Source of the DNA: Chenopodium formosanum
Taxonomy: Eukaryota > Streptophyta > Magnoliopsida > Caryophyllales > Amaranthaceae
Assembly: GCA_024500155.1 (NCBI GenBank)
Contig: CM044879.1
Span: forward strand, 27,670,072 to 27,734,071
Direction: 5' to 3'
DNA length: 64,000 bases
The notes under the pieces were generated by a model. It was not told the origin of the DNA, ran no database searches, and saw only the letters and a list, made by a program, of their open reading frames with translations. Position numbers and translations under genes: made by a program. This document shows positions 34,498 to 45,838 of the stretch, in pieces. Numbering within the stretch: position 1 is the stretch's first letter; every line of letters begins with the position of its first letter.

Positions 34498-36345
34498 GTG
34501 CGGGTCGAAACAAATATCGACGCTGCATTGCATACTCAAATAATCAATGTGCTTAAGGCACATCGTGATGTCTTTGCCTACTCCGTGGACGAGATTCCCG
34601 GCATAGAACCTGCCATTATGATTCATCACTTGAACATCAAGCCAGGCTACAAGCCTGTTAAACAAAAGTTGAGGCATCAGGGCCCCGAGCGCACCGCAGC
34701 AGCTGCAGCAGAGGTAAAGAAGCTACTCGAAGCAGGGTTCATTAAAGAATGCCAGTATACGGATTGGCTTGCGAATGTTGTGTTGGTCAAGAAACCCTCT
34801 GGGGCATGGAGGATGTGCGTCCACTTCACTGACTTAAACAAGGCGTGCCCCAAATATGACCATCCTCTCCCTAAGATAGACAAGCTTGTGGATTCAACGA
34901 CTGGACATGCTCTATTCAGCTTCATGGATGCAAACGCGGGATATCATCAAATCCCCATGGCGGAAGAGGACCAACCACATACCGCATTCATCACTAACCA
35001 AGGAGTATATTGTTACAAGGCCATGCCTTTCGGCCTCAAAAATGCTGGAGCCACATACTAAAGATTCATCAACAAAATCTTCGAAGGGTAATTAGGGAGA
35101 AACGTCGAAGCCTACGTTGATGACATGATAGTAAAGAGTCGCTACAAGAAGGACCATGTCACAAACTTGGTCGAAACGCTTGCGACATTGAGAAAATATG
35201 GGATGAAGTTAAATCCCAGAAAGTGTGTGTTTGGAGTCAAGGGCGGCAAATGCCTTGGCTTCCTTGTTGATGAGAGGGGCATTGAAGCTAACCCCGACAA
35301 AATCAGAGCCATCCTAGATATGCAGACCCCTAGAAGTGTAAAGGAGGTGCAGAGGCTGACCGAATACATAGCCGCCTTGGGCAGGTTTCTTTCAAAGTCG
35401 GCAGACAAGAGCCTATCTTTTTTCAACACCCTCAAGAGAAAAATGTTCCAATGGGACGCAACAGCCGAAATCGCCTTCCAACAGCTAAAAGAACACTTGG
35501 CCTCTCTTCCCAAGTTAGTTTCCCCTCTGCCAGGGGAGACATTGTTCTTATATTTGGCTATATCAGAATACTCTTCTAGCGTAGTATTGGTTGCCGAGAG
35601 GGATAGATCACAACACCCGGTATATTTCGTCAGCCATGCTTACAGAGGAGCAGAGTCAAAGTATTCCCAAATTGAGAAGTTGGTGTTTGCCCTAGTCATG
35701 GCAAGCCAAAAGCTGAAGCCGTACTTTCAGTCTCACCCCATCAAAGTTTTGACTAGCCATCTTTTAAAGAAGGCAATCGAAGGGAGAAACCACTCAAATA
35801 GCATGACAGATTGGGCAGACCAACTTGCAGATTTTGGTCTTGAGTATGAGCCTAGAAGGGCAATTAAAGCACAAGCTCTAGCAGACTTCATCGCCGAATG
35901 CAATCATCGCCCTGATGATGATGGATCCAAGCCATCGCAATTATATGTAGATGGCTCCTCTTCCAAAGCAGGAAGCGGAGCCGGCAATTTGATCATGTCA
36001 CCGCAGCGAAAAGTTTGAGTATGCAGTCAAGTTCGACTTCAACGCCTCAAACAATGAGGCTGAATATGAGGCCCTCATCTTGGGGCTAGAGTTATGCCAA
36101 GTGGCGGGAGCCATGTCAGTTCATGCCTTCTCTGACTCCTAATTGATCATGAGCCAAGTCCAAAGGAATTCGAAGCCAAGGAAGATAGCATGCGCATGTA
36201 TCTCAACAAGGTCAAAGAAACTGCTTCGTCGTTGTCCGAACTTCAGATCAAGCATCTTTCAAGGGCAGATAACCAACAGGCTGATGCCCTTGCACGAATG
36301 GCTAGTTCCGCCCAGGGGCTCGGCCCTCGCTCTATAATATGGGAA
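34498..36345 (+). pseudogene. Reverse transcriptase and RNase H of the Tat element
   Basis: The RT fingers and palm are recognisable: KKLLEAGFIKE, WLANVVLVKK, DLNKACPKYDHPLPKID, FMDANAGYHQI, MPFGLKNAGATY, and the catalytic AYVDDMIVKS near 35112-35140. GRFLSKSADKSLSFF and the connection with the first RNase H-like region follow. A second RNase H begins at LYVDGSSSKAGSGAG (about 35942) and runs through NNEAEYEALILGLE and ADNQQADALARMAS. Stops break it at about 35059, 35089, 36016 and 36140, all in one frame. The dual RNase H arrangement is a Tat/Athila-type trait. Confidence 0.9.
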
Positions 36346-37640
36346 GTTCTCAAAAAGCCAAGCATCAATGCACATGCAGTTCACTACTTGGACCGGTCCG
36401 ATACTTGGATGGATCAAATAGTGCATTACATGCGAGACAACAAACTCCTAGAAGATCCTAAAGAGGCCGACACAATTAAGAAACGAGCAGAATGGTTCGT
36501 TTGGCACGAAGGAAACCTATACAAGAAGTCGTATACTCATCCCCTCCTCAAATGTATCACCCTAGAAGATGGAGATTATGTGCTACGAGAAATTCACCAA
36601 GGAGCTTGTGGAAGTCATCAAGGGGCTCGATGCATAGCAGGCAAAGCACTAAGAGCAGGGTTTTATTGGCCTACCCTAAGGTAGGATGCGACCAAATTAG
36701 TGCAAAAGTGCGACAAGTGTCAAAAGTTCGCCAATGTGCAAAGGCTCCCCTCGAGCCCGTTACAAACAATCATCGTCACCCTACCATTTGACAAGTGGGA
36801 CATGGATTTGCTTGGACCATTCCCAGCAGCTTCGGGGCAGAGAAGATTCCTCATGGTCGCCATAGACTACTTTACTAAGTGGATCGAGGCCGAACCCCTA
36901 GCCTCAATCACTGATAAGCAAATTCAAAAGTTCATATGGCGCAACATCATCACAAGGTTTGGCGTGCCCAGAAGTCTCGTGTCAGACAATGGGAAACATT
37001 CTATAGTCGACCGACTGTTGAGTATTGCTAGAGGTTTGGAATACACACAAACTTTAGTGCTGTATCTTACCCTCAAGCGAATGGCCTAGCTGAGGCTGCA
37101 AACAAAATCATACTCCACGGCCTACAAACGATGTTGGAAGGGGCCAAGGGGTCGTGGGTTAATGACCTACTAGGTGTTCTATGGTCAGCTAGAACAACTC
37201 CAAAAGATAAAACGGGCCAAACCCCCTTCACCCTTGTTTATGGCAACGAGGCTGTGCTACCAGTCGAAATAGGGAATCCATCGCCCAGGATCACATTTTA
37301 CGATTATAGGGTGAATGAAGCAAACAAAAGCATGGATTTAGATCTATTGCCTGAAATAAGGGGCAACGCCCTACTCAGATCAATTGCACAAAAACAGAAA
37401 ATGTCCCGTCACTTCAATAGGAGGGTCTAGGAATAGCAGATTGGAGTAGGAGATTGGGTGCTACGCAATATAAAGGCTACAGGCCGCAAGCCCGAGCTAG
37501 GAAAGTTATCGCCCAACTAGGAAGGGCCCTATAAGGTCACTAAACAAGTTGCAAAAGGGACCTTTCGCCTAGAGTCTCCCGAAGGAAAAGCCTTAGAAAG
37601 GGCATGGAACGCGGAGAACCTCAGAAGGTTTTATGTTTGA
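36346..37640 (+). pseudogene. Integrase of the Tat element
   Basis: An H2C2-type zinc-binding segment lies at about 36590-36730 (IHQGACGSHQGARCIAGK, then KCDKCQKFA). The core follows: DKWDMDLLGPFPAA (first Asp), AIDYFTKWIEAEPL, and FGVPRSLVSDNG (second Asp). A stop sits at 36682, and an indel near 37040 shifts frame before the segment holding the catalytic Glu region (QANGLAEAANK). The C-terminal part (KTGQTPFTLVYGNEAVLPVE) continues to a stop near 37640. No chromodomain is seen, in line with a non-chromoviral lineage. Confidence 0.88.
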
Positions 37641-37869
37641 ATTCATATTTTTCAGTATTCAATTTAGTTTATTTTCAACGCTTACACGATGTAATGGGGG
37701 GCATGGGTACTACATATAGAGGCTATGTGAACATTTCATCATTGTAAGACGTTTGGTCATAGAATAAGTGCATTTAATACCACAATAGTAATCAATTTCC
37801 ATTAATAGCAAAGTTCATATTTTCCATTCGGAATTTTCATTTCCATTTTACCACTAAGTTACAAGTTTA

Positions 37870-38105
37870 CCATTATCGCCCATCCAAGGGGCTCATTAGC
37901 CCCAAGGGCACCAAACACATCATCGCCCATCCAAGGGGCTCATTAGCCCCACGAGGCACCAAACACATCCTCGCCCATCCCAGGGGCTCATGAGCCCTAA
38001 GGGGCGTTAGACACATCATCGCCCATCCAAGGGGCTCATTAGCCCCAAGGGGCACCAAACATATATCGCCCACCCAAGGGGCTCGGCTGCCCCAAAGGGC
38101 ATCAA
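37870..38105. repeat. Five-copy ~47-bp tandem repeat in the Tat spacer
   Basis: Units begin ATCGCCCATCCAAGGGGCTC and end near CACCAAACACA. Each contains a small perfect hairpin, GGGGCTCATTAGCCCC. Single degenerate units recur at about 41014, 41052 and 41552. It lies just 3' of the antisense ORF stop, so in antisense transcripts it would form a series of stem-loops in the 3' UTR. Confidence 0.9.
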
Positions 38106-38234
38106 ACATAATAAATACAAGTAAACATAAGTGAGCCAGAATAATCTGTTTCTTCATTGATGTTGCTTTAAATACAAGTCTACTTGAAAATAAATAAAGG
38201 GATACAGGAGAAAGGAAAAGCAATAAAAAGGAAA

Positions 38235-40631
38235 CTAGTCATGATGAGAATGAGAGCTTGAAGCCTCATCCTTAGAACCACCCTTTTTCAACACATGATA
38301 TCGATGACCGCCCACGGGGCATTGATCAACAGTTGGTTGAAGCTCTTGGGCTTGACTACCTTGGCCCTCATTACAAAGCGAGAAATTCTTCATCATCTCA
38401 TCAAGCTTGCTCTTGAGGATTTCTTGGTACTTGCCATGGAAAGGCTCGAACTGAAGGTCAGGGTGAACGAGTTCAAAGGCAGCCTGAAGACGACGGACTC
38501 CCGTTTCTTGCCCTAACTCGTTAGCTTTGACGCACTCTTCTTCAAGGTGGGCCCGGCCATTTGTTGTTTGGAGCCAAGCCTTCTCTATCTCTTGTTGGGT
38601 AGCACTAGTCGTCTTCAACTGCTCCTCAACATTGGCCAACTTTTCATTTGCAGATTCCAACTCCTCTAAAGCCGTCTTCAACTGTTCTTTGAGCTAATTC
38701 TTTTCTTTTCTGAGCCGGAGCTTCTTCGTGATAGTTATTTTCTTAAGGCTCGTCATCTCTTCGAGCTGCGACTGTAGGCTGACAACTTGCTCCTTAAGCG
38801 AATTGACTTCTTGCATAAGTGCATAGTTTTCCTTAGCTAGGCCTGTGACCATAAGCCCTCGCTGCGCAAATGCGGCGGCTCGTACTGAATACTGAAGATG
38901 ATGAAGTAAAGGCATGTTAATCACGGCATAACAGTAAAAGTAACAATAAGGAAAAAGAGGGTCACAAACCTCAGCCCATGTTTACTGCATAATCTTGAAC
39001 TCTTCCTCGTGATCCAAGCCTTTAAAGTGGTCCGCATCAACAGTGGAATAAAGGTGACCTAGAGCCGACTCAGCACGCGCCTCTTTTTCTGAGCCGTCGA
39101 GGTCCCAAAACGGGGCCCTACTAGATGAGCCACTCCCGTCATTGCTCCTCTTCCTTTTAGGGCTTGTCGGACGCTAAGGGGATGGAACTATCTACTGAGG
39201 GGATGGCACCATCTGGTCATTGCCTTCGAGTATTATTGAAGGCTGAGCTTGGTAATCTTCAGGGGTCGTACTAGAGCTGTGCCCTGGTATCTCCACCGGA
39301 GCTGAGGTAACTTTCCCCTTTTCCCTCTAAAAAAATGACAGGTTGGTGAGATTCAAACCATCAAATGCATCAAAGTCAACAATGATAGCTTACCAAGGGT
39401 GGGGGAGGTATCTCCCTGTTTCCGTTCTTTAGTAGCTTCCTCACCGCGGCAGCTCGCAGGGCAAGGGCTTTATGTGTTTTCAATGCTTCTGAATCCTTGA
39501 GTCCTGCACAAAAGTAGGAAAAAGTTAGAACAACAACACAAAGATATCTATAATATAATTATAATATGTGCGGAAGACCCCCCTCTAGTATACCCTCTGA
39601 GCGGAAGCCAAGGCCAATTGTACAAAGCTTCTTTTCATCCTCTAGAAAGGCTCGGTTGGGTATCCAACTCATGGGTGATTGAACAACGTCTCCATTGACC
39701 ACGAGACCCTTAGTTTCCAACAAAAGGGCAACTACAGCTTCCTTCCTGTTCATGGGTGGAACGTCGAAATTTAAACTCAAATTGGGTTCCCCTAAATTTG
39801 GGACCAATGGGATGTCCCAAGTACGATAGTAAACAAACATAAACTGGTCCCGCCAGTTTTTGACATTTGACTGTTGGTCGCGCACCACTTTGTAGCCATT
39901 GCGGATGCGAAAGGTCCACCAGCCAGGACCGAAATTTGAATCCTTGGAGGGTATCAATATGAACAAGTTTCTCCAAAGCCTTAAAGTTGGAGTTTGCCCT
40001 ATCATGGTACAAACCACCAAAAAAGAGTATACTTTTAGCCAAGAGTTAGGCGTCAAATTGCAAATGGCTAAGTTTTACTCCCGCAACAAAAGCCTGACAA
40101 AAGGATGAAGTAGAAAGCGCATTCCCTGCTTCAGTAAACCCCAATATACGGCGGTACACCTCGGAGGTGGAGTCATGGGAGTGTCCCCATCTTCAGGAGC
40201 ATACCCCACGTATTGGCCGGTTACACCATACTACTCAATCATTGACCGTGAGATTTGGCCTAGGCGGATTCTTTCTTGAAACACCGCCCTCAACCCATAG
40301 GCTTGCATACCTCTCCCAAGTGGCTACACGTTGCCCTGGTAATTGCGTTCTTCGTTGCCCTGGTCTTCAGCAGCCTCCATCACTGTAAGTACACATTCAC
40401 AAGGTGCCTATTAAATAAACCATCCCCCTCTGAGAAGGCCACAATCACCTCACCCGGACCATAGTCCTCCTCGTAAGACGAGTACAGAGACCCGCCAGGG
40501 AAATCCGGCAACACATCGGCATAGGGGATACTGAAGGTGGCTGAACAATCTTGTGCTACTTCCAGGGCGGGTTCACCTTGCTCAACCCACCATGGTTATC
40601 TAATGCTAGAGGAACTTGACGATGATGCCAT
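38235..40631 (-). pseudogene. Antisense extra ORF of the Tat element (putative gypsy-type plant domain)
   Basis: On the minus strand a coding-like region starts with MASSSSSSSIR (40631). It runs through a segment around 40020-39770 that matches the plant domain called putative gypsy-type transposon (PF04195 in my recollection), with LTPNSWLKVYSF, FGPGWWTFR and WRDQFMFV. It ends in Lys/Glu coiled-coil segments (38924-38694 and 38681-38235) with a His-rich tail SHSHHD. Breaks include a stop after SIR, stops or frameshifts between about 40390 and 40060, and an AT-rich gap at 39380-39560 that could be an intron. Antisense ORFs of this kind are known from Tat elements of several plants; their role is unknown. 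This copy is not intact. Confidence 0.8.
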
Positions 40632-40862
40632 TAAAGAAAGAAAGCATAAAAGAACAAAGGTGTACCTTAAAGTGTAGTGTCTTACAATTAAATGAAGCTC
40701 CTGCTGATGCTAAACCACGATCACCGCCTCGACTACCTCCGAACAAGAGTGTATAAGCTTTCCTTCCGCCAAACTGCGTTGCAAACGCTTTCTCTCACTA
40801 CTTTATCTCACTAGAAATCTTTTGAGAATGAAATTGTGAATGAGAAATGTGTGTTTATGTGG

Positions 40863-40871
40863 CTATATAAA
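40863..40871 (-). promoter_or_regulatory. Candidate antisense TATA box of the extra ORF
   Basis: On the minus strand TTTATATAG lies about 235 bp upstream of the antisense start codon. A T/A-rich leader with AAACACACATTTCTCATTC follows. Position, orientation and context fit a promoter for the antisense transcript. It is a motif match only. Confidence 0.45.
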
Positions 40872-40905
40872 GAGAAACATTTTCCTCAAAAAATGAGCCA
40901 AAGGA

Positions 40906-40993
40906 CACTTGTTACTCATGCAAGGAAAGGGTGTCACAAACACTTGTTACTCATGCAAGGAAATGGTGTCACAAACACTTGTTACTCATGCAG
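40906..40993. repeat. 35-bp tandem repeat upstream of the antisense TATA
   Basis: CACTTGTTACTCATGCAAGG starts at 40906, 40941 and 40976, with GGTGTCACAAA closing the first two units. On the minus strand the array lies directly upstream of the candidate TATA box, where a duplicated upstream promoter element might be expected. That role is inference. Confidence 0.85.
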
Positions 40994-41589
40994 AAGAGTA
41001 TGTATACTTATCATCGCCCACTCAAGGAGCTCTTATAAAGCATCAATTATATCATCGCCCATCATAGGGGCTCATTATAGGGTGGTCCAAGCCCGTATTG
41101 TTCCAAGGTAGGTCTAAAAATGAGATTGTAATTAGAAAATGGCATTTTCACCATGCTAGAGGCCTTTTTTGCAATTCCGGTGGGCCGAAGCTCTACGTGG
41201 ACTTCGGCACCACGTAGAGCTCGAAAAAATACACAAGTTCAAAAAAAATTTGTTCAATTCGGACACCCGGGGACCAAGTTATGGCCTCCCGAAGTATTCG
41301 TCAAAATTTACTAAGTAACGGACAGCATTGCTTTCCGTGGATGACGAGATAGGTCATTTTTAAGCATTCTTAAAAATAATATATGGTTCCCAAGACACTC
41401 CATCACCCACATGACACCCGAACGCCAAAACGACCTCTATTTATGAGTCGGAAAGACGTGAAAACGCGAACAAAAAAGTCCGAAGCCATTAACCGAGGGT
41501 TGAATCATTGCCCATAAAGATAAGGGGCTACAATGCACGGGAAGATTATCGCCCACCATGGTTCTTCCTAAGTCAAATCATCGTCCCTC

Positions 41590-41815
41590 CAAGTTAGGGT
41601 TAGGCCCAACGTGTGTTGGTGCGAGCTGGTGCCCAGCAAACATGCTAGGCATCAGCGCCCCAGCAAGCATGCTAGGCACCAGTGCCCGGCTGCTGGTGCG
41701 TGTTGGTGCCCAACAACGCTCCCAGGCATCAGCGCCTAGCAAGCGTGCCAGGCAGCATCAGCGCTCGGCGGTAGCAGGCTGCGTGCCATGCAGCATTAGC
41801 GCTCAACAGGTGTGC
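41590..41815. repeat. GC-rich degenerate repeat near the 3' LTR
   Basis: GTGCCCAGCAAACATGCTAGGCATCAGCGCC-like words recur about six times with drift (for example CCCAGCAAGCATGCTAGGCA and CCTAGCAAGCGTGCCAGGCA). The segment is much richer in GC than the rest of the spacer. The frame at 41558-41887 that spans it is not a recognisable protein. Confidence 0.7.
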
Positions 41816-41963
41816 TCGACTATCAAAAAAAAAGAAACTTTTACGAAGAGGCAACTCGAACACAGTCCATGTCACCAAACCGGTTGATTTCATTCAATCG
41901 ATTTGTTTTTTAGACAAATTCCCAAACCGCAGGGTGCACTTTACGACTTTGTCGCGGGGCTAA

Positions 41964-42391
41964 TGTTTGGACCCCCTATGGGCCCACGTTCATTAAATAC
42001 ATAAATTACCAAAATACCCTTAGTTAAACCCTAAACAGGAAAATACAATCATCATGCACAGCACGCATCCCGAGAAACCCTAATATAGCCTAACAGGGCC
42101 TGACACGGTCCAGAACGGCCAAAAACCCTAATCATACCCCTAATCAAATTAGCTAATCCTCTCCTATAAATGCTAATCTTCACAGATTAGCAAGGTAATT
42201 AATTTCTTCCACACTCTCTCTCTCTCTCTAAAAATTCTCTCTCTAAACACAGTTTATTGACTTGACCGTCGGAGGGGCTTTCTCGAGAACACCCCCCGAG
42301 GCAGTTGACTTCCGTTGTTTTGCAAAAATCGGTTGGACCAGACGAGCGGGCTCCCCCTACAACTCAGATCCGAAATTCTTTTGCAGAAACA
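41964..42391 (+). repeat. 3' LTR of the Tat element
   Basis: Begins TGTTTGGACCCC and ends TTTTGCAGAAACA, 428 bp, with TATAAAT at 42165. It is preceded by a short G-rich tract (GTCGCGGGGCTAA), the likely polypurine-tract region, and followed at once by the GGGTG duplication. Confidence 0.95.
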
Positions 42392-42396
42392 GGGTG

Positions 42397-43279
42397 AGTA
42401 ATAAGGAAGGGAGAAAAGCATTATGATATCATTATATGTTAAAAATTTATCAAAATGTAACACATATATCATGTGACTAGTAATTAATTATGCATATATA
42501 CTATTATATTCGGAGTAAAAAGGTGTTTCTTATGTTCTTAAAAAATTGTCCTAAATCGCAGTTAAATTTTTTTTTTTCACCAAAAGCAAGTGCTATTTAA
42601 GTGTTGGAAATTAATGAGTGAAATATTCCGTACAATGAAATTAAAGAAGAGTAACAATGAAAAGTCCAAGCTTGCTCCTTAAGTCCTTATCTATATACTC
42701 GACTACTTCAGTGTTTTACTGTGATTTGTTTGAGAAGTGGCAGGAGGGATTATGGATTACACAACGTGCAAAAGTGTAGGCATGTAGAACAATATGAATT
42801 GAAACACGAACGAGCTACGATTGAGATATAATCGAACCTAAATAAGCTTATAAAAGCATTTGACAAGCTTAATATTTTTAATTTGTTGAAACCTATTTGT
42901 TAACTTAACAAATGAGTTTTGACCTAATTTGTTTGAAAGTAATTCATAATAAATTAAAACGTATCAGATCATATAAAGTTTAAACCCTATACACATATAT
43001 GCACTCATTTATAAGTATTTAGAGATCTTTCCTCCTATTGCGATCGCCCATACTTTTTTTTTTTACTACCTTAGTTTCATATTGCAACAAAGAGTTGTGT
43101 ACTAACTGCTAGCAAGCAAAATTTGTTACGGGTTGTTTAAGGAAGTAAAGGGCATATGATTAAGTTCTTTAATGAGATTATTAGGAATTTTTTTTTTTTT
43201 TCCAAACAAATGATCAAAAATAACACTTTTAGATGTGTTCAACCTTCAGCCATAAACATTTTGTATACCTTTTATGTCC

Positions 43280-43320
<41 letters not shown>

Positions 43321-43324
43321 CAAA
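42397..43324. other. Intergenic, no gene seen
   Basis: AT-rich flank of the Tat insertion. Runs of T occur at about 42570 and 43189, and 38 A lie at 43281-43318 directly before the SINE body. No exon is supported. Confidence 0.3.
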
Positions 43325-43494
43325 AAACCAATTGATTGTAGGTTTAATGGTGATTGGGGCTACACTTGGTAGGGAGGACCTGTGTTCGATCCCCGCAACA
43401 TCAATTGTGAGGGGACTGGAACCTAACCACCCAGAACTGATCCTCGAATGTGGATTAGCCTAAAGGGTGAATCGGGTGGAACACCAAAAAAAAA
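43325..43494 (+). mobile_element. tRNA-derived SINE
   Basis: An internal Pol III promoter is recognisable: a box A-like TAGGTTTAATGG at 43339-43350 and box B GTTCGATCCCC from 43384, with the usual roughly 33-nt spacing. The body ends in GGAACACC followed by an A-tail. ATGTCCCAAAAA before it (43274) and ATGTCACAAAAA after it (43495) look like a target duplication with one mismatch. The long A run just upstream would then belong to the duplicated target, expanded by slippage. Confidence 0.7.
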
Positions 43495-43509
43495 ATGTCA
43501 CAAAAAAAA

Positions 43510-43956
43510 AGGAAAAAAAAAGAGAAAAAATTATTTATACTTTAGTGGTTATTCATGAAAACTCAGGCAGGTCTAGCTAATTTCCAATTATAAAGAAGGA
43601 ATCCACCTTGACTCTGCTAAATTATGCAAAGTTGTGTATATGAAATAGGGAACTCTCATGCACCATCAACCTCATGCTTTACAAGACACATTTGTCTCGT
43701 CAAATCTGCCAATATTTGATCATAATCTCTTAAAACAATACGTCTTTACTAGTAATGAAGAACAACATTATACGTAAAAATAAGTGCAATAAATTAGAGG
43801 GAAAAGAAAAGTTAACTTTATGAAAGATGCTCTAGCTCATCCAACGTTATATAATTAACCAACTATATAATTAACCAACGTTATATAATTGGTACGGGCA
43901 ATGCCCCGGGTCATTATTAATTTATTACTTTAATCGAACTATATATATTTTGGCTA
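43510..43956. other. Intergenic, no gene seen
   Basis: AT-rich DNA with a short local duplication (CAACGTTATATAATTAACCA near 43841-43890). No other feature. Confidence 0.3.
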
Positions 43957-43964
43957 GTTTGTCA

Positions 43965-44978
43965 TAGAGGTGTCAAATCGGGTATTGAAGTCGGGTTCGG
44001 GTCGGGTCATGTCAGGTTTTTGGTCAAGTTCAAGTCGGATCACGCTAGTTTTTACTAACTTACAAGTCGGGTTCAGATCGGGTTGGGTCAAGTTCAATTC
44101 GGATTATGACAGGCTTTATATCTTTTCAGTTACAGTTCGGGTACGATTCGAGTCAAATTTGGGTCGGTTAATGCGTTGGGTTCGGTTAGTGTCGAGTCGG
44201 GTTACTAACAAGTTTGAAGCAGGTAAATTTCGGTGGGATGAATTTCAGGTCGGGTCATTCTTGGACTCGGGTCAAATTTTATTCATGTTGGGTAATTAAA
44301 GACCAGTTTTGATAAATTAAAGTACAATCAAGCCATGTCATTCTTAGGCTCGGCAGATAAAGGTGAGTCATGCTAAATTGTTAGGTCCATACGAGTCAAA
44401 ATATGAATATGATATTTTCGGGTAAGTTTCAGATTGGGTTGGCCGGGTTAGGTTTTAATTTGAATACGAGTCAAAATTGAAATCTATGTCAGTTTTGAGT
44501 CAAAATAATATCAACGCGGGTCAATATACGTTAGTTTAACGACCTAGATAAAATCTAATCACAAGTCACTAAACAGATTACTATAACTCAGGTAAGTAGT
44601 AAGTTATGTTAGGTGTTTCTTATTAAAAACTTAAATAAGTTGAGTGTTATTTAGGGTTCAAATTGTTAACAAGTCGGATCAAATCGGTTGTCGGTCAATA
44701 TCCATTCGGGTCGATAACAAGTTATGAAAGGTTATAATCGATTTCAGGTTCTAAACAAGTCTGATACTAATCGGGTTCGGATCATAATCAAGTCGAGTCA
44801 AATCGTTTTTCGGTTATAATCAAGTTGATTACAGGTTCGGGTTCAGGTCATAAAGTATCGAGTCTATTCAGTTATCAGTTAATGTCAGCTTCTATGTCAC
44901 TGTTTTCACTTATTCTTCAAGTACGGGTCGAAAACAGATCATCGCCGGTTCAGGTCGGGTCAGATTTTGACAGCTCTA
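43965..44978. mobile_element. hAT-like element, GGGTC-rich, with perfect 8-bp duplication
   Basis: GTTTGTCA at 43957-43964 and 44979-44986 brackets an element that starts TAGAGGTGTCAAA and ends TTTGACAGCTCTA. TAGAG-type ends plus an 8-bp duplication define hAT. The 1,014-bp interior is a degenerate array of TCGGGT and GGGTCA words, mostly in one orientation, with no transposase. A 109-codon frame at its left end reflects the repeat (GSGRV, GFRSG) and is not a gene. Confidence 0.88.
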
Positions 44979-44986
44979 GTTTGTCA

Positions 44987-45574
44987 CTGAGAGCTTAAGT
45001 GGTTTTTTTTTTTTTTTTTTTTTTTTTCTTTTAAGATGATAACTTAAGTACTTGGCAGTTTGTTGCTTCCATGAGCTAATTTGACTATTAGAATAAATTT
45101 TTTCATTATTAAATATAGAGTAAATGATAAATCAATATGTTGTTAAAAAAAATTATAAATAAAATCTTTTTAATTTTGACGTCAATATATACACTTCATA
45201 CTTAGTAATGCACAAAATCTATAATCACAATTGTAATATTTCTAAAAAAAAAATTATCAAAATTGTAATACATGTATATATAATTACAGTTTTGTTAATT
45301 AATGCCCAAAAATATGGAGTAATATTTTAATTTCTTAAGAATTTTATTATTGTGCAATAATATAGGAGTTACATTCCAAGGGAAATTTAAATGGGTGTTA
45401 TGCATGCATATGAAGAGTTTTTCAATTACACTAAACATTAATACATTGAGGTTAATGCATGGAGTTTTTCGATCATTAATTAATGAACTGATATGATGTA
45501 ATGTCACATCGTATGCCAAATGGCAAAATTGGTGACACATGGCAAAATAGTATGTTTTGGCATGAGTTTTAATA

Positions 45575-45658
<84 letters not shown>

Positions 45659-45838
45659 TGATATATTGATATTGATATTGATGTGTTTTAATTTTCGATT
45701 ATGACGCACGTATACAACTTTATCTAAGTACGAGTATAAATTTGAAAATAAATTTGGAAATTAATTAATGACAAAATCAAGATCATTATAGATTTTTTTT
45801 TTTACTTAAATTGTTGAGAAGATAATAATTCTTGACCT
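44987..45838. other. Intergenic with T run and TA tract
   Basis: 25 T at 45003-45027, then AT-rich DNA with the TA tract described separately. A minus-strand frame at 45295-45540 shows no known features. Confidence 0.3.
45576..45652. repeat. (TA)n microsatellite, about 38 units
   Basis: An uninterrupted alternation of A and T over about 77 bp. Such tracts extrude cruciforms and are length-polymorphic. The reported length may be imprecise. Confidence 0.95.

Larger units (their letters stand above)
31471..42391 (+). mobile_element. Ty3/Gypsy LTR retrotransposon, Tat lineage, 10.9 kb
   Basis: Both LTRs, a primer-binding site, gag, protease, reverse transcriptase, RNase H and integrase regions are present in Gypsy order, and the element is bounded by GGGTG on both sides (31466-31470 and 42392-42396). 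The Tat assignment rests on the duplicated RNase H type after RT, the long spacer between pol and the 3' LTR, and an antisense extra ORF in that spacer. All coding regions carry stops or frameshifts, so the copy cannot act alone. By eye the LTRs differ at about 27 substitutions and one indel in 427 bp (about 6%), which puts insertion at a few million years at usual plant rates. Confidence 0.93.

Noticed and set aside
38235..40631. Antisense ORF as an independent host gene captured by the retroelement
   Set aside because: Its domain matches the plant gypsy-associated type known from Tat elements, so it is more simply a normal component of this lineage.
43970..44299. 109-codon frame with repeated GFRSG-like residues
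   Set aside because: Translation of GGGTC repeats inside an hAT-like element.
45576..45652. (TA)n tract as a replication origin or matrix attachment site
   Set aside because: A simple microsatellite; nothing in the sequence supports a specific function.
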